From Propionibacterium sp. (GTDB lineage: Bacteria > Actinomycetota > Actinomycetes > Propionibacteriales > Propionibacteriaceae), in assembly GCA_012719335.1 (NCBI GenBank), contig JAAYAO010000409.1, forward strand, positions 1 to 11,682: a stretch of DNA of 11,682 bases, read 5' to 3'. Of the stretch, positions 5,491-11,449 are shown piece after piece (within the stretch, counting starts at the first letter, position 1; every line of letters begins with the position of its first letter). The notes beneath the pieces are model-generated. The model did no database searches and was not told where the DNA came from. It saw only the letters and a program-made list of their open reading frames with translations. Position numbers and translations under genes: made by a program.

Positions 5491-7692
5491 TCACATCCGG
5501 GCCCAGGCAACCGTCGTATCGTCCTGCAGTTTGAAGCGGGGGAAACTGGTGTGATCGGCATCCCGGGCCCGCACGTCGAAGACCGTGTCGAGCCACTCCT
5601 GAGCACGATGCTCGTCCAACCCCTGCAGCACCTCCGCGGCGGAGGCCACGCCCAGGCCGTCCCACAGGTCGGCGAAGCCATCGCTGGCCAGCATCACCGC
5701 GCGAACGTCCGCGGCGGGTATCGAGCCGGTGTGCATCCGGGCCAGGCCGTCACCGGACAGGTCGAGGATGGCGTACTCGACGTTCTGCAGGGCCCGATGT
5801 TCGCGCAGGGTGCCGGTGATCCGTTCGCGCGCCTCGGCGACGGTGCAGCCGGCGTCCTCGGCGATGGCGACCATCTCGGCGATCGCCTTCGCGTCCAGGG
5901 CGCGCAGTTCATCGGCCACGTGTTCCACCACGCCCGCGGAGGTGTCCAGCACCACCCGACAATCACCGAGGGTGGCCCACTCCAGCCGGTCCTCGTTCAC
6001 CCGGGCGACGGCCAGGCCGGCCGTGGGCAATGCCAGGCCGGTGGCGTCATCGCTGCCGGGCAACTGCTGCCAGGCCCGGCGGGTGTCGGCCAGGGCCAGC
6101 GTGATCAGGTCGGGCAACGTCCCCTCACCACCCAATCGGGCGGCGAGTTGGTCGCCGATGGTGTGGGCGAACCAGCGGGCATCGCTGGTCTCGGGGCTCA
6201 CCCGGGTACCGCCCAGGCCGGTGGCTCCGTCCAGCACCACGATGGCCCGGTTGCCGGCGTTGGCGTAGTCCTCGTTGGTGTCCGGGTCCCCGCGTCCGGC
6301 TCGGGTCGCCAACCCGAAGGACGAGAACCGCCGGGTGAAGGTGCTGCGGGTCAGATAGTCGGGGTTGTCCGCGAGGTAGTCGGCGGCCGCCTGCCAGGTC
6401 GCCCGGGTACTGGTGCCGATCGGGGTCGGGTTCGGTTGATCGCGGTTCAGGGCCGCCAACATGCCGGCGCAGTCGTCGGACCAACCCTGCGGACGGTCGG
6501 TCAACAGGTGCTGCACCCCGATGGCGGCATGGCCGTCGGTGAAGGGACGCTCCGCCGAGGTGATGCTACGCCGTTCCAGTTCCGCCAATGGCACGGTGAG
6601 CCGCACCAGCCCGCTGAACTCGGGCTTCGCGCTGCGGTTGAGCCAGCGGAAGTAGCCGGTGATCCGTTCGGAGCCGGCGAGCACGTCCTCGGGGCGCACC
6701 CGGGATTCCTCCTCCAACTCGCGCAGCATGCCGTGCATCAACACCTTCGCCAGGGTGGGGGCGGCGGGAGCGGCCGCCTTGGCCTGCAGCACCACGTCCC
6801 GCCAATCCAGCGACCCCGACGCGGAGGCTGCGAACCAGCCCGGCTGCACCGAGTTGCGCATCGACTGACGCACGAACAACACCTGCTCGTCGGCGGTGAT
6901 CGCCATGATCGTGATGCCGACGATGTTGGCCACCCGGGCCTGTTCCAGGGACAGGATCCGGCGGCGGGTGTCGACCACATGGTGCAGCGGTAGTCGGGTG
7001 CCGCCGTCGGCGATGAACTCGTCACGACTCCAGTGCCACAGTTCGTTGCTGGCCTGACCGTCGAAGTAGGTGACCTGCTGCATGGTCAAACGGGTGGTGC
7101 CCAGGGCGTCGACGGTGGGCTCGGAGGCCAACCGGGCCAGCCGTCCGTTGAACCACATCGGACGTTTGGTGCGTTCGGTGGCCGCCTGGTTCGGGGCCGC
7201 GGTGCGGCGCAACGACTGGGGAGCGATGTCGGCCAGATCCCGCGGGAGCTCGAACCGGTGTTGGCTCAGCCACACCGGGGTGATCTCCGAACGCGTCCAC
7301 AACAACCGGTTGACCTCGGGGTCGGTCCAAACGAACTCGTCGGTACTGTCCGGGGCCTGACCACGAACCGGCGGAAACCGGACGAACCCGTCGGTGCCGT
7401 CGTCCCATTGCACGCCGTCGAAGCGGAAACTGTTCAGCTCGGGGGTGTTGTTGTGCAGGTGCACCCCGGTCCAGCGGGAGCGCAGTTCGCGGGTGTCGAG
7501 CAGGAACATCACGATCGTGATCACCGCGCCGATGCCGGTCACCACGAAAACCCAGCCGCTGGGCAACAGCGCGACGATGAAGCCCAACACCACGCCGATC
7601 AGGCCGACGACGTACTTCCACTCCGACCCGTAGACGAAGGTCAGATAGTCGAAGGTGGCGCGCAGATGCCGGCGGAGTTGTCCCACGAGCAT
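5491..7692 (-). CDS. Membrane-anchored Nudix-like / PP2C phosphatase fusion protein
   Basis: The product has 733 residues in four parts. Residues about 27-43 and 46-65 are two hydrophobic helices with a short P-S-G turn, so both ends should be cytoplasmic. Residues 66-255 have no domain I can name; they are rich in Trp, and a stretch near 203-217 (T-Y-F-D-G-Q-A-S-N-E-L) looks like segments preceding Nudix folds in some bacterial proteins. Residues 256-400 look Nudix-like: G-I-T-I-M-A-I-T strand, A-S-G-S-L-D, then R-E-L-E-E-E (324-329). The box has a long insertion and Arg331 where Gly is usual, so activity is uncertain. Residues 455-733 are a PP2C phosphatase: N-E-D (473-475), L-D-G-A-T-G (487-492), G-D-C-R (576-579), S-D-G (670-672), D-D-T (724-726), so the metal-binding Asp residues are present. 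Ser/Thr dephosphorylation is expected; the target is unknown. It follows ugd by 41 bases. A TAGGGT box favours the GTG at 7686 over the ATG at 7692. Confidence 0.85.
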   Translation of the reverse strand: MLVGQLRRHLRATFDYLTFVYGSEWKYVVGLIGVVLGFIVALLPSGWVFVVTGIGAVITIVMFLLDTRELRSRWTGVHLHNNTPELNSFRFDGVQWDDGTDGFVRFPPVRGQAPDSTDEFVWTDPEVNRLLWTRSEITPVWLSQHRFELPRDLADIAPQSLRRTAAPNQAATERTKRPMWFNGRLARLASEPTVDALGTTRLTMQQVTYFDGQASNELWHWSRDEFIADGGTRLPLHHVVDTRRRILSLEQARVANIVGITIMAITADEQVLFVRQSMRNSVQPGWFAASASGSLDWRDVVLQAKAAAPAAPTLAKVLMHGMLRELEEESRVRPEDVLAGSERITGYFRWLNRSAKPEFSGLVRLTVPLAELERRSITSAERPFTDGHAAIGVQHLLTDRPQGWSDDCAGMLAALNRDQPNPTPIGTSTRATWQAAADYLADNPDYLTRSTFTRRFSSFGLATRAGRGDPDTNEDYANAGNRAIVVLDGATGLGGTRVSPETSDARWFAHTIGDQLAARLGGEGTLPDLITLALADTRRAWQQLPGSDDATGLALPTAGLAVARVNEDRLEWATLGDCRVVLDTSAGVVEHVADELRALDAKAIAEMVAIAEDAGCTVAEARERITGTLREHRALQNVEYAILDLSGDGLARMHTGSIPAADVRAVMLASDGFADLWDGLGVASAAEVLQGLDEHRAQEWLDTVFDVRARDADHTSFPRFKLQDDTTVAWARM

Positions 7693-7694
7693 TC

Positions 7695-7700
7695 ACCCTA
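7695..7700 (-). promoter_or_regulatory. Putative -10 box (TAGGGT) for the Nudix-PP2C gene
   Basis: TAGGGT lies 2 bases before the ATG at 7692 and 8 bases before the in-frame GTG at 7686. By comparison with the other genes here, the 8-base spacing fits a leaderless start at the GTG. If the box is real, this gene has a promoter of its own within the 41-base gap after ugd. Confidence 0.4.
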
Positions 7701-7733
7701 GTGCGCGGCCGACGGCGGCGAGCGGCTCCGGTG

Positions 7734-8900
7734 TCAGTCGTTGCCGAACAGGTCGCGGGTGTAGACCTTGTCGGCGACGTCGGCGAGTTCGGGGGCCATC
7801 CGGTTGGCCAGGATCACGTCACAGCGGGACTTGAACTCGGCCAGATCGCGCACCACCTCGGAGCGGTAGAACTCGTCCTCCTCCAACTGTGGCTCGAAGA
7901 GAATCACCGGCACGCCCTTGGCCTTGATCCGCTTCATGATCCCCTGGATCGACGACTGCCGGAAGTTGTCCGAACCGGCCTTCATGGCCAGCCGGTACAC
8001 CCCGACCACGTTCGGCTTCTTCGCCAGCACATCGAAGGCGACGAAATCCTTGCGGGTGCTGTTGGAGTCGACGATGGCCTGAATCAGGGTCTGCGGGACG
8101 TCCTGGTAGTTGGCCAGCAGTTGCCGGGTGTCCTTCGGCAGGCAGTAACCGCCGTACCCGAAGGAGGGGTTGTTGTAGAAGTCGCCGATCCGCGGGTCGT
8201 GGCCCACTCCGGTGATGATCTGCTTGGTATCGAGACCGTGGGTGGCGGCGAAGGTGTCGAGTTCGTTGAAGTACGCCACCCGCATCGCCAGGTAGGTGTT
8301 GGCGAACAGTTTGATCGCCTCGGCCTCGGCGGCGCCGGTGTAGACCACCGGCACGTCCGGGTCCTGTGAGCCCTCGACCAGCAGGCCGGCGAACCGTTCG
8401 GCGTCCGCCCCCGGGTCGGCCACCACGATCCGCGACGGATGCAGGTTGTCGTACAACGCGCGGCCCTCACGCAGAAACTCCGGGGAGAACAGGATGGTCA
8501 ACCCGGGGTGTTCCTCGCGCATCCGATGGGTGAACCCCACCGGAATGGTCGACTTGACCACCGCCACCGTGGTCGGCGACAGCCGGGCGATGTCGGCCAG
8601 CACGTTCTCGACCGTCGAGGTGTCGAAGTGCTGGGTGAAGGTGTTGTAGTCGGTGGGGGTGGCCACGATGGCGAACTCGGCCCCCGGCAGGGCCTCGGCC
8701 AACTCGGTGGTCGCGGTCAGGTTCAGATCCTTGGACGCCAGGAAGTCCTCGATGTCGGGATCGACGATCGGGGAACGGCGGGCATTCACATCGGCCACCC
8801 GGGCGGCATCGATGTCGACGGCCACCACCTCGTGACGCTGGGCGAGCAACACCGCGCTCGCCATCCCGACGTACCCCAAACCCACCACAACGATCTTCAT
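7734..8900 (-). CDS. ugd: UDP-glucose 6-dehydrogenase
   Basis: The product has 388 residues and oxidises UDP-glucose to UDP-glucuronate with two NAD+ in the cytoplasm, supplying glucuronate for capsule, exopolysaccharide or other glycans. The N-terminus has the Rossmann motif G-L-G-Y-V-G (7-12) and Asp29 after the second strand. Other family marks are K-S-T-I-P-V-G-F-T (116-124), F-S-P-E-F-L-R-E-G (138-146), [12 protein letters not shown] (196-207) and the active site [11 protein letters not shown] with catalytic Cys253 and Lys256. Both the length and long stretches such as [19 protein letters not shown] match the short Ugd type of E. coli and streptococci better than the ~440-residue type. 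The ATG at 8900 follows TATCCT by 7 bases. No other sugar-nucleotide or glycosyltransferase gene lies nearby; the downstream partner is the Nudix-PP2C gene. Confidence 0.96.
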   Translation of the reverse strand: MKIVVVGLGYVGMASAVLLAQRHEVVAVDIDAARVADVNARRSPIVDPDIEDFLASKDLNLTATTELAEALPGAEFAIVATPTDYNTFTQHFDTSTVENVLADIARLSPTTVAVVKSTIPVGFTHRMREEHPGLTILFSPEFLREGRALYDNLHPSRIVVADPGADAERFAGLLVEGSQDPDVPVVYTGAAEAEAIKLFANTYLAMRVAYFNELDTFAATHGLDTKQIITGVGHDPRIGDFYNNPSFGYGGYCLPKDTRQLLANYQDVPQTLIQAIVDSNSTRKDFVAFDVLAKKPNVVGVYRLAMKAGSDNFRQSSIQGIMKRIKAKGVPVILFEPQLEEDEFYRSEVVRDLAEFKSRCDVILANRMAPELADVADKVYTRDLFGND

Positions 8901-8907
8901 GGCTCCG

Positions 8908-8913
8908 AGGATA
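8908..8913 (-). promoter_or_regulatory. Putative -10 box (TATCCT) for ugd
   Basis: TATCCT on the minus strand ends 7 bases before the ugd ATG, again giving a leaderless layout. The intervening CGGAGCC contains GGAG, but it is only 3 bases from the ATG, too close for a normal ribosome site. Confidence 0.5.
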
Positions 8914-9174
8914 GGCCTCGGTGCGGTGGGGCCGATCCATCCGGGCGTGCAGGAGACAGGCCCGATCGACTGTTCACCGATATTTCACGCCCCGGTTGCC
9001 GGCCCGGTTGCCGGCAAAGCCGTCCGAGGTTCGGACGTGCCGGGGTCGGTACCACCGGCAACCAGCGGGCCGACCGATGGGTGACCACCGTGGCGATCGC
9101 GGTGATCGACTTGCCGACTGCTGCCACCGACCCACGACGGGTGATGTACCGGCAGCAGCGAAAAGTCGGGCCGC

Positions 9175-9180
9175 TAGGGT
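9175..9180 (+). promoter_or_regulatory. Putative -10 box (TAGGGT) for glpX
   Basis: TAGGGT lies 40 bases before the glpX ATG. A transcript starting about 7 bases after it would have a leader of roughly 33 bases that includes the ribosome site at 9207, unlike the leaderless layout of the neighbouring genes. Confidence 0.4.
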
Positions 9181-9206
9181 TTGGGTAGGCCGATAGGTCC
9201 ATCTGC

Positions 9207-9213
9207 GAGGAGG
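9207..9213 (+). promoter_or_regulatory. Strong ribosome binding site (GAGGAGG) for glpX
   Basis: GAGGAGG sits 7 bases before the ATG at 9221 and fixes that codon as the start. It is the only strong Shine-Dalgarno sequence before a gene in this window. An out-of-frame ATG-GAA-TGA (9216-9224) overlaps the true start but lies only 2 bases after the site. Confidence 0.8.
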
Positions 9214-9220
9214 CAATGGA

Positions 9221-10249
9221 ATGAGCGAGAAGTTCGAGCGCGGGTACATGCTCGGGGACAACAACTTGGGGCTGGATCTGATGCGAGCCACCGAAGCTGC
9301 CGCACTGGCAGCCGCCCGGTGGCGCGGACGCGGCCAGAAGGAAGAGGGCGACGGAGCCGCCGTCGACGCGATGCGTGCGGTGTTGGCCGGGGTGCGGATG
9401 GACGGCACCATCATCATCGGCGAGGGCGAGAAGGACGAAGCCCCGATGCTGCACAACGGCGAGAAGGTCGGCACCGGTGAGGGCCCGGGTATCGACATCG
9501 CGGTCGACCCGGTCGACGGCACCCGGCTGCTGGCACTGGGCATGCGCAACTCGATCGCGGTGTTGGCCGCTTCGGACGCCGGCTCGATGTACAACCCGAC
9601 GATGTGCTTCTACATGGACAAGCTCGCCGTCGGCCCCGAGGCCGCCGACGTGATCGACATCGAGGCCCCGATCGCCGAGAACATCAAGCGCGTCGCCAAG
9701 GCGAAGGGCAAGGCCGTGGAGGACATCGTGGTGGCGATGCTGAACCGCGAACGCCACGAACCGCTCGCCCAGGCGATCCGCGATGCCGGCGCCCGCACCC
9801 GGATGTACACCGACGGTGACGTGGCCGCCTCGGTGTCGGCCGCCTCCGAGGCCGTTACCAGTGTCGACCTGTTGGCCGGTATCGGTGGCAGCCCCGAAGG
9901 TGTGGTGAGCGCCTGCGCGATGAAGGCGATGGGTGGCCGGATCATGGCCAAGCTGCACCCGACCAGCGACGAGGAACGTCAGAAGACCATCGACGCCGGC
10001 TTCGACGTCGACAAGGTGCTCGACACCAACGACCTGGTCTCCAGCGACAACACCCTCTTCGTCGCCACCGGCATCAGTGACGGCGATCTGGTGGACGGGG
10101 TGCACTACCTCGAACACGGCGGCGCCCGCACCCACTCGGTGGTGATGCGCTCGATCTCGGGTACCACCCGCTACATCGAGGCCTTCCACCACCTCGACAA
10201 GCTGAACGCCTACGCCGCGGCCTCGGGTCAGAAGCTCCACGAACTCTGA
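9221..10249 (+). CDS. glpX: Fructose-1,6-bisphosphatase, class II
   Basis: The product has 342 residues, the normal length for GlpX. It hydrolyses fructose 1,6-bisphosphate to fructose 6-phosphate in gluconeogenesis; in many actinobacteria the class II enzyme is the main or only one. Family marks are L-M-R-A-T-E-A-A-A-L-A-A-A-R-W (20-34), I-G-E-G-E-K-D-E-A-P-M (66-76) and the metal/phosphate site D-I-A-V-D-P-V-D-G-T (92-101), followed by M-Y-T-D-G-D-V and G-I-G-G-S-P-E-G-V further on. All key residues appear intact. The ATG at 9221 has a strong GAGGAGG site. The gene stands alone, divergent from ugd and convergent with the peroxidase gene, and ends in a strong hairpin 22 bases after its stop. 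Fumarase often lies beside glpX in actinobacteria but is absent here. Confidence 0.97.
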   Translation: MSEKFERGYMLGDNNLGLDLMRATEAAALAAARWRGRGQKEEGDGAAVDAMRAVLAGVRMDGTIIIGEGEKDEAPMLHNGEKVGTGEGPGIDIAVDPVDGTRLLALGMRNSIAVLAASDAGSMYNPTMCFYMDKLAVGPEAADVIDIEAPIAENIKRVAKAKGKAVEDIVVAMLNRERHEPLAQAIRDAGARTRMYTDGDVAASVSAASEAVTSVDLLAGIGGSPEGVVSACAMKAMGGRIMAKLHPTSDEERQKTIDAGFDVDKVLDTNDLVSSDNTLFVATGISDGDLVDGVHYLEHGGARTHSVVMRSISGTTRYIEAFHHLDKLNAYAAASGQKLHEL

Positions 10250-10271
10250 GCCCACCCGGCGAAACCAGCCC

Positions 10272-10316
10272 ACGGAGCGAACCCCGGTGACGCATTGTCG
10301 CCGGGGTTCGCTCCGT
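10272..10316 (+). terminator. Strong hairpin terminator after glpX
   Basis: ACGGAGCGAACCCCGG (10272-10287) pairs perfectly with CCGGGGTTCGCTCCGT (10301-10316), and the pairing continues inwards through T-G, G-C, A-T and C-G to a five-base loop GCATT, giving about 20 stacked pairs. It begins 22 bases after the glpX stop. No T-run follows, as is common in high-GC actinobacteria, and being symmetrical it could also stop transcripts arriving from the peroxidase side. Confidence 0.8.
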
Positions 10317-10348
10317 ATCGGGGCGGCGGCCCGCGCGAAAGGTCACGA

Positions 10349-10421
10349 GGTTTCGACGGACGGCCGCTGCGCGGCCTGCTCAACCGGCGTGAGGCGGACG
10401 TCGGTTGAGCTTGTCGAAACC
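10349..10421 (+). repeat. Repeat cassette A: hairpin repeat facing a compact copy
   Basis: The left arm (10349-10385) runs from GGTTTCGAC through a perfect GGCCGC-TGC-GCGGCC hairpin to GCTCAACC. The right arm (10402-10421) is the compact form in reverse orientation, CGGTTGAGCTTGTCGAAACC. The two arms are complementary at their ends (GGTTTCGAC with GTCGAAACC, GCTCAACCG with CGGTTGAGC), so the whole cassette can fold back on itself. Confidence 0.8.
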
Positions 10422-10464
10422 AGTCCGCGGGTTCAGTCGGCGGCGGGGTCGGTTCAGGTCACGG

Positions 10465-10583
10465 GGTTTCGACGGACGGCCGCTGCGCGGCCTGCTCAAC
10501 CGACGTATGGGGCGTTGGGCTCAGCCGGCGTAGTTGTGGGTGACCGGCGTGTGAGGCGGACGTCGGTTGAGCTTGTCGAAACC
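10465..10583 (+). repeat. Repeat cassette B: near-duplicate of cassette A with a ~46-base insertion
   Basis: Bases 10465-10502 repeat 10349-10386 exactly (38 bases), and 10553-10607 repeat 10391-10445 with one mismatch in 55. Between these two blocks copy B holds about 46 extra bases. The right-hand block runs past the repeat into the last codons and stop of the peroxidase gene, so copy A carries a stray duplicate of that gene's tail at about 10433-10445. Confidence 0.8.
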
Positions 10584-10594
10584 AGTCCGCCGGT

Positions 10595-11137
10595 TCAGTC
10601 GGCGGCGAGGGCGGCTTCGATGTCGTCGGTCAGGGCTTCGGGGGCTTCGGACGGCAGGTAGCGCTCGATCACCCGGCCGTCCTTGCCGACCAGGAACTTG
10701 GTGAAGTTCCACTCGAGCCAGTCGCCGTTCTCGCCGCGGGGTTGCTTGGCGAGGTGTTCGGCGAACCCGGCCGGGGGAGTGCCTTTGCCCTCGGCGCGTT
10801 CGGAACGCAGCCAGGCGAAAAGCGGGTGCGCGTCCGGGCCGTTCACGTCGACCTTGGCGAACATCGGAAACTCCACGCCGTAGTTCGCCGTGCAGAAGGT
10901 CGCGATCTGCTCCTCCGAACCCGGCTCCTGGGCACCGAACTGGTTGCAGGGGAAACCCAACACGGCCAACCCCCGGTCGGCGTACTGCTCGTGCAGCTTC
11001 TGCAGGCCCTCGTACTGCGGGGTGAGCCCGCACTCGCTGGCGGTGTTGACCACCAGCACGGCCTGCCCGGCGTAATCGGAAAGATTCTGTTCGGAGCCGT
11101 CGAGACGGGTCGCGGTGAAATCATGCAGCGAAGTCAT
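10595..11137 (-). CDS. Glutathione peroxidase family protein (probably thioredoxin-dependent)
   Basis: The product has 180 residues with the thioredoxin fold typical of the GPx family, and should reduce hydrogen and organic peroxides in the cytoplasm. The catalytic tetrad is in place: Cys36 in N-T-A-S-E-C-G-L-T, Gln66 in F-P-C-N-Q-F-G, and Trp143-Asn144 in W-N-F-T-K-F-L-V. It is a cysteine, not selenocysteine, enzyme. A further Cys82 in F-C-T-A-N-Y-G-V-E-F-P sits where the resolving cysteine of thioredoxin-dependent GPx enzymes lies, and actinobacteria generally use mycothiol in place of glutathione, so thioredoxin is the likelier electron donor (inference). I start it at the ATG at 11137, 8 bases after a TAGCGT box; an in-frame TTG at 11146 overlaps that box. 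It faces glpX, and its stop codon abuts repeat cassette B. Confidence 0.94.
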   Translation of the reverse strand: MTSLHDFTATRLDGSEQNLSDYAGQAVLVVNTASECGLTPQYEGLQKLHEQYADRGLAVLGFPCNQFGAQEPGSEEQIATFCTANYGVEFPMFAKVDVNGPDAHPLFAWLRSERAEGKGTPPAGFAEHLAKQPRGENGDWLEWNFTKFLVGKDGRVIERYLPSEAPEALTDDIEAALAAD

Positions 11138-11145
11138 GTTGGCCA

Positions 11146-11151
11146 ACGCTA
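11146..11151 (-). promoter_or_regulatory. Putative -10 box (TAGCGT) for the peroxidase gene
   Basis: TAGCGT on the minus strand ends 8 bases before the ATG at 11137, consistent with a leaderless or nearly leaderless message. It overlaps the alternative TTG start, which argues against that codon. Confidence 0.45.
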
Positions 11152-11187
11152 CGCGGCCGAGGGCCTCGGCAACAGGGGACGGGGGAG

Positions 11188-11224
11188 GGTTTCGACTCGG
11201 GCGGCTGGGCCGCCCGGCTCAACC
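11188..11224 (+). repeat. Dispersed hairpin repeat, copy C
   Basis: GGTTTCGAC starts the element and GCTCAACC ends it. The centre is an 8-bp perfect hairpin, CGGGCGGC-TGG-GCCGCCCG, different in sequence from the centres of the other copies but still fully paired. It lies 51 bases upstream of the peroxidase start. Confidence 0.75.
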
Positions 11225-11258
11225 GGCGTGAGAAAGAGGGGCGGGACCGTCACCGCGG

Positions 11259-11295
11259 GGTTTCGACGCGGAGCGCTCCGTGCTCCGGCTCAACC
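11259..11295 (+). repeat. Dispersed hairpin repeat, copy D
   Basis: The element runs from GGTTTCGAC to GCTCAACC with GGAGC and GCTCC as the inner pairing bases. It is the first half of a local duplication of about 110 bases: the flanks GGCGTGAG...GTCACCG before it recur before copy E. A half copy, GGTCCGGCTCAACCGGCGTG, follows at 11321-11340. Confidence 0.7.
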
Positions 11296-11369
11296 AGCAT
11301 CGGGATGGTGCGTGGGTCGGGGTCCGGCTCAACCGGCGTGAGGAAGTGATGCGGTTCGGTCACCGTGGG

Positions 11370-11399
11370 GGTTTGGACGCGGAGCGCTCCGGCTCAACC
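11370..11399 (+). repeat. Dispersed hairpin repeat, copy E
   Basis: This is a shortened copy starting GGTTTGGAC (one change from the usual arm) and ending GCTCAACC, with the palindrome GGAGCGCTCC at the centre. It starts 111 bases after copy D. Another half copy, GGCTCCGGCTCAACCAGCAT, lies at 11423-11442 and almost touches the stop of the response-regulator gene. The spacer 11138-11449 is essentially made of these repeats. Confidence 0.65.
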
Positions 11400-11449
11400 A
11401 GCGTCAGGATGAGGTGTGGGCAGGCTCCGGCTCAACCAGCATCGGAGCA

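Larger units (their letters stand above)
8901..9220. other. Divergent promoter region between ugd and glpX
   Basis: These 320 bases hold the ugd promoter at the left end and the glpX promoter and ribosome site at the right end. Near the middle CCCGGTTGCCGG is repeated in tandem (8991-9002 and 9003-9014), and the second copy runs into a perfect palindrome, TTGCCGGCAA (9008-9017), a possible operator. A locally A/T-rich stretch, CACCGATATTTCACG, lies just before. I see no gene here. Confidence 0.5.

Noticed and set aside
5551..6993. Plus-strand open frame of about 480 codons opposite the Nudix-PP2C gene
   Set aside because: The minus strand holds recognisable PP2C and Nudix-like motifs, while this frame is Gly/Val/Gln-rich without structure; it is a mirror frame.
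9216..9224. Tiny upstream frame ATG-GAA-TGA overlapping the glpX start
   Set aside because: It is too close to the GAGGAGG site to be initiated well and is only two codons; it is probably chance.
8897..10273. Minus-strand open frame of about 458 codons opposite glpX
   Set aside because: glpX is intact with a strong ribosome site and all family motifs; the antisense frame has a His/Gly/Val-rich translation typical of mirror frames.
10349..10583. Repeat cassettes as additional intrinsic terminators of glpX
   Set aside because: They could fold, but the dedicated 20-bp hairpin at 10272-10316 already explains termination, and the same cassettes occur in other contexts.
11188..11445. Possible CRISPR array
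   Set aside because: Repeats are palindromic, vary in length and centre, are unevenly spaced and have no unique spacers of equal size; no cas gene is present.
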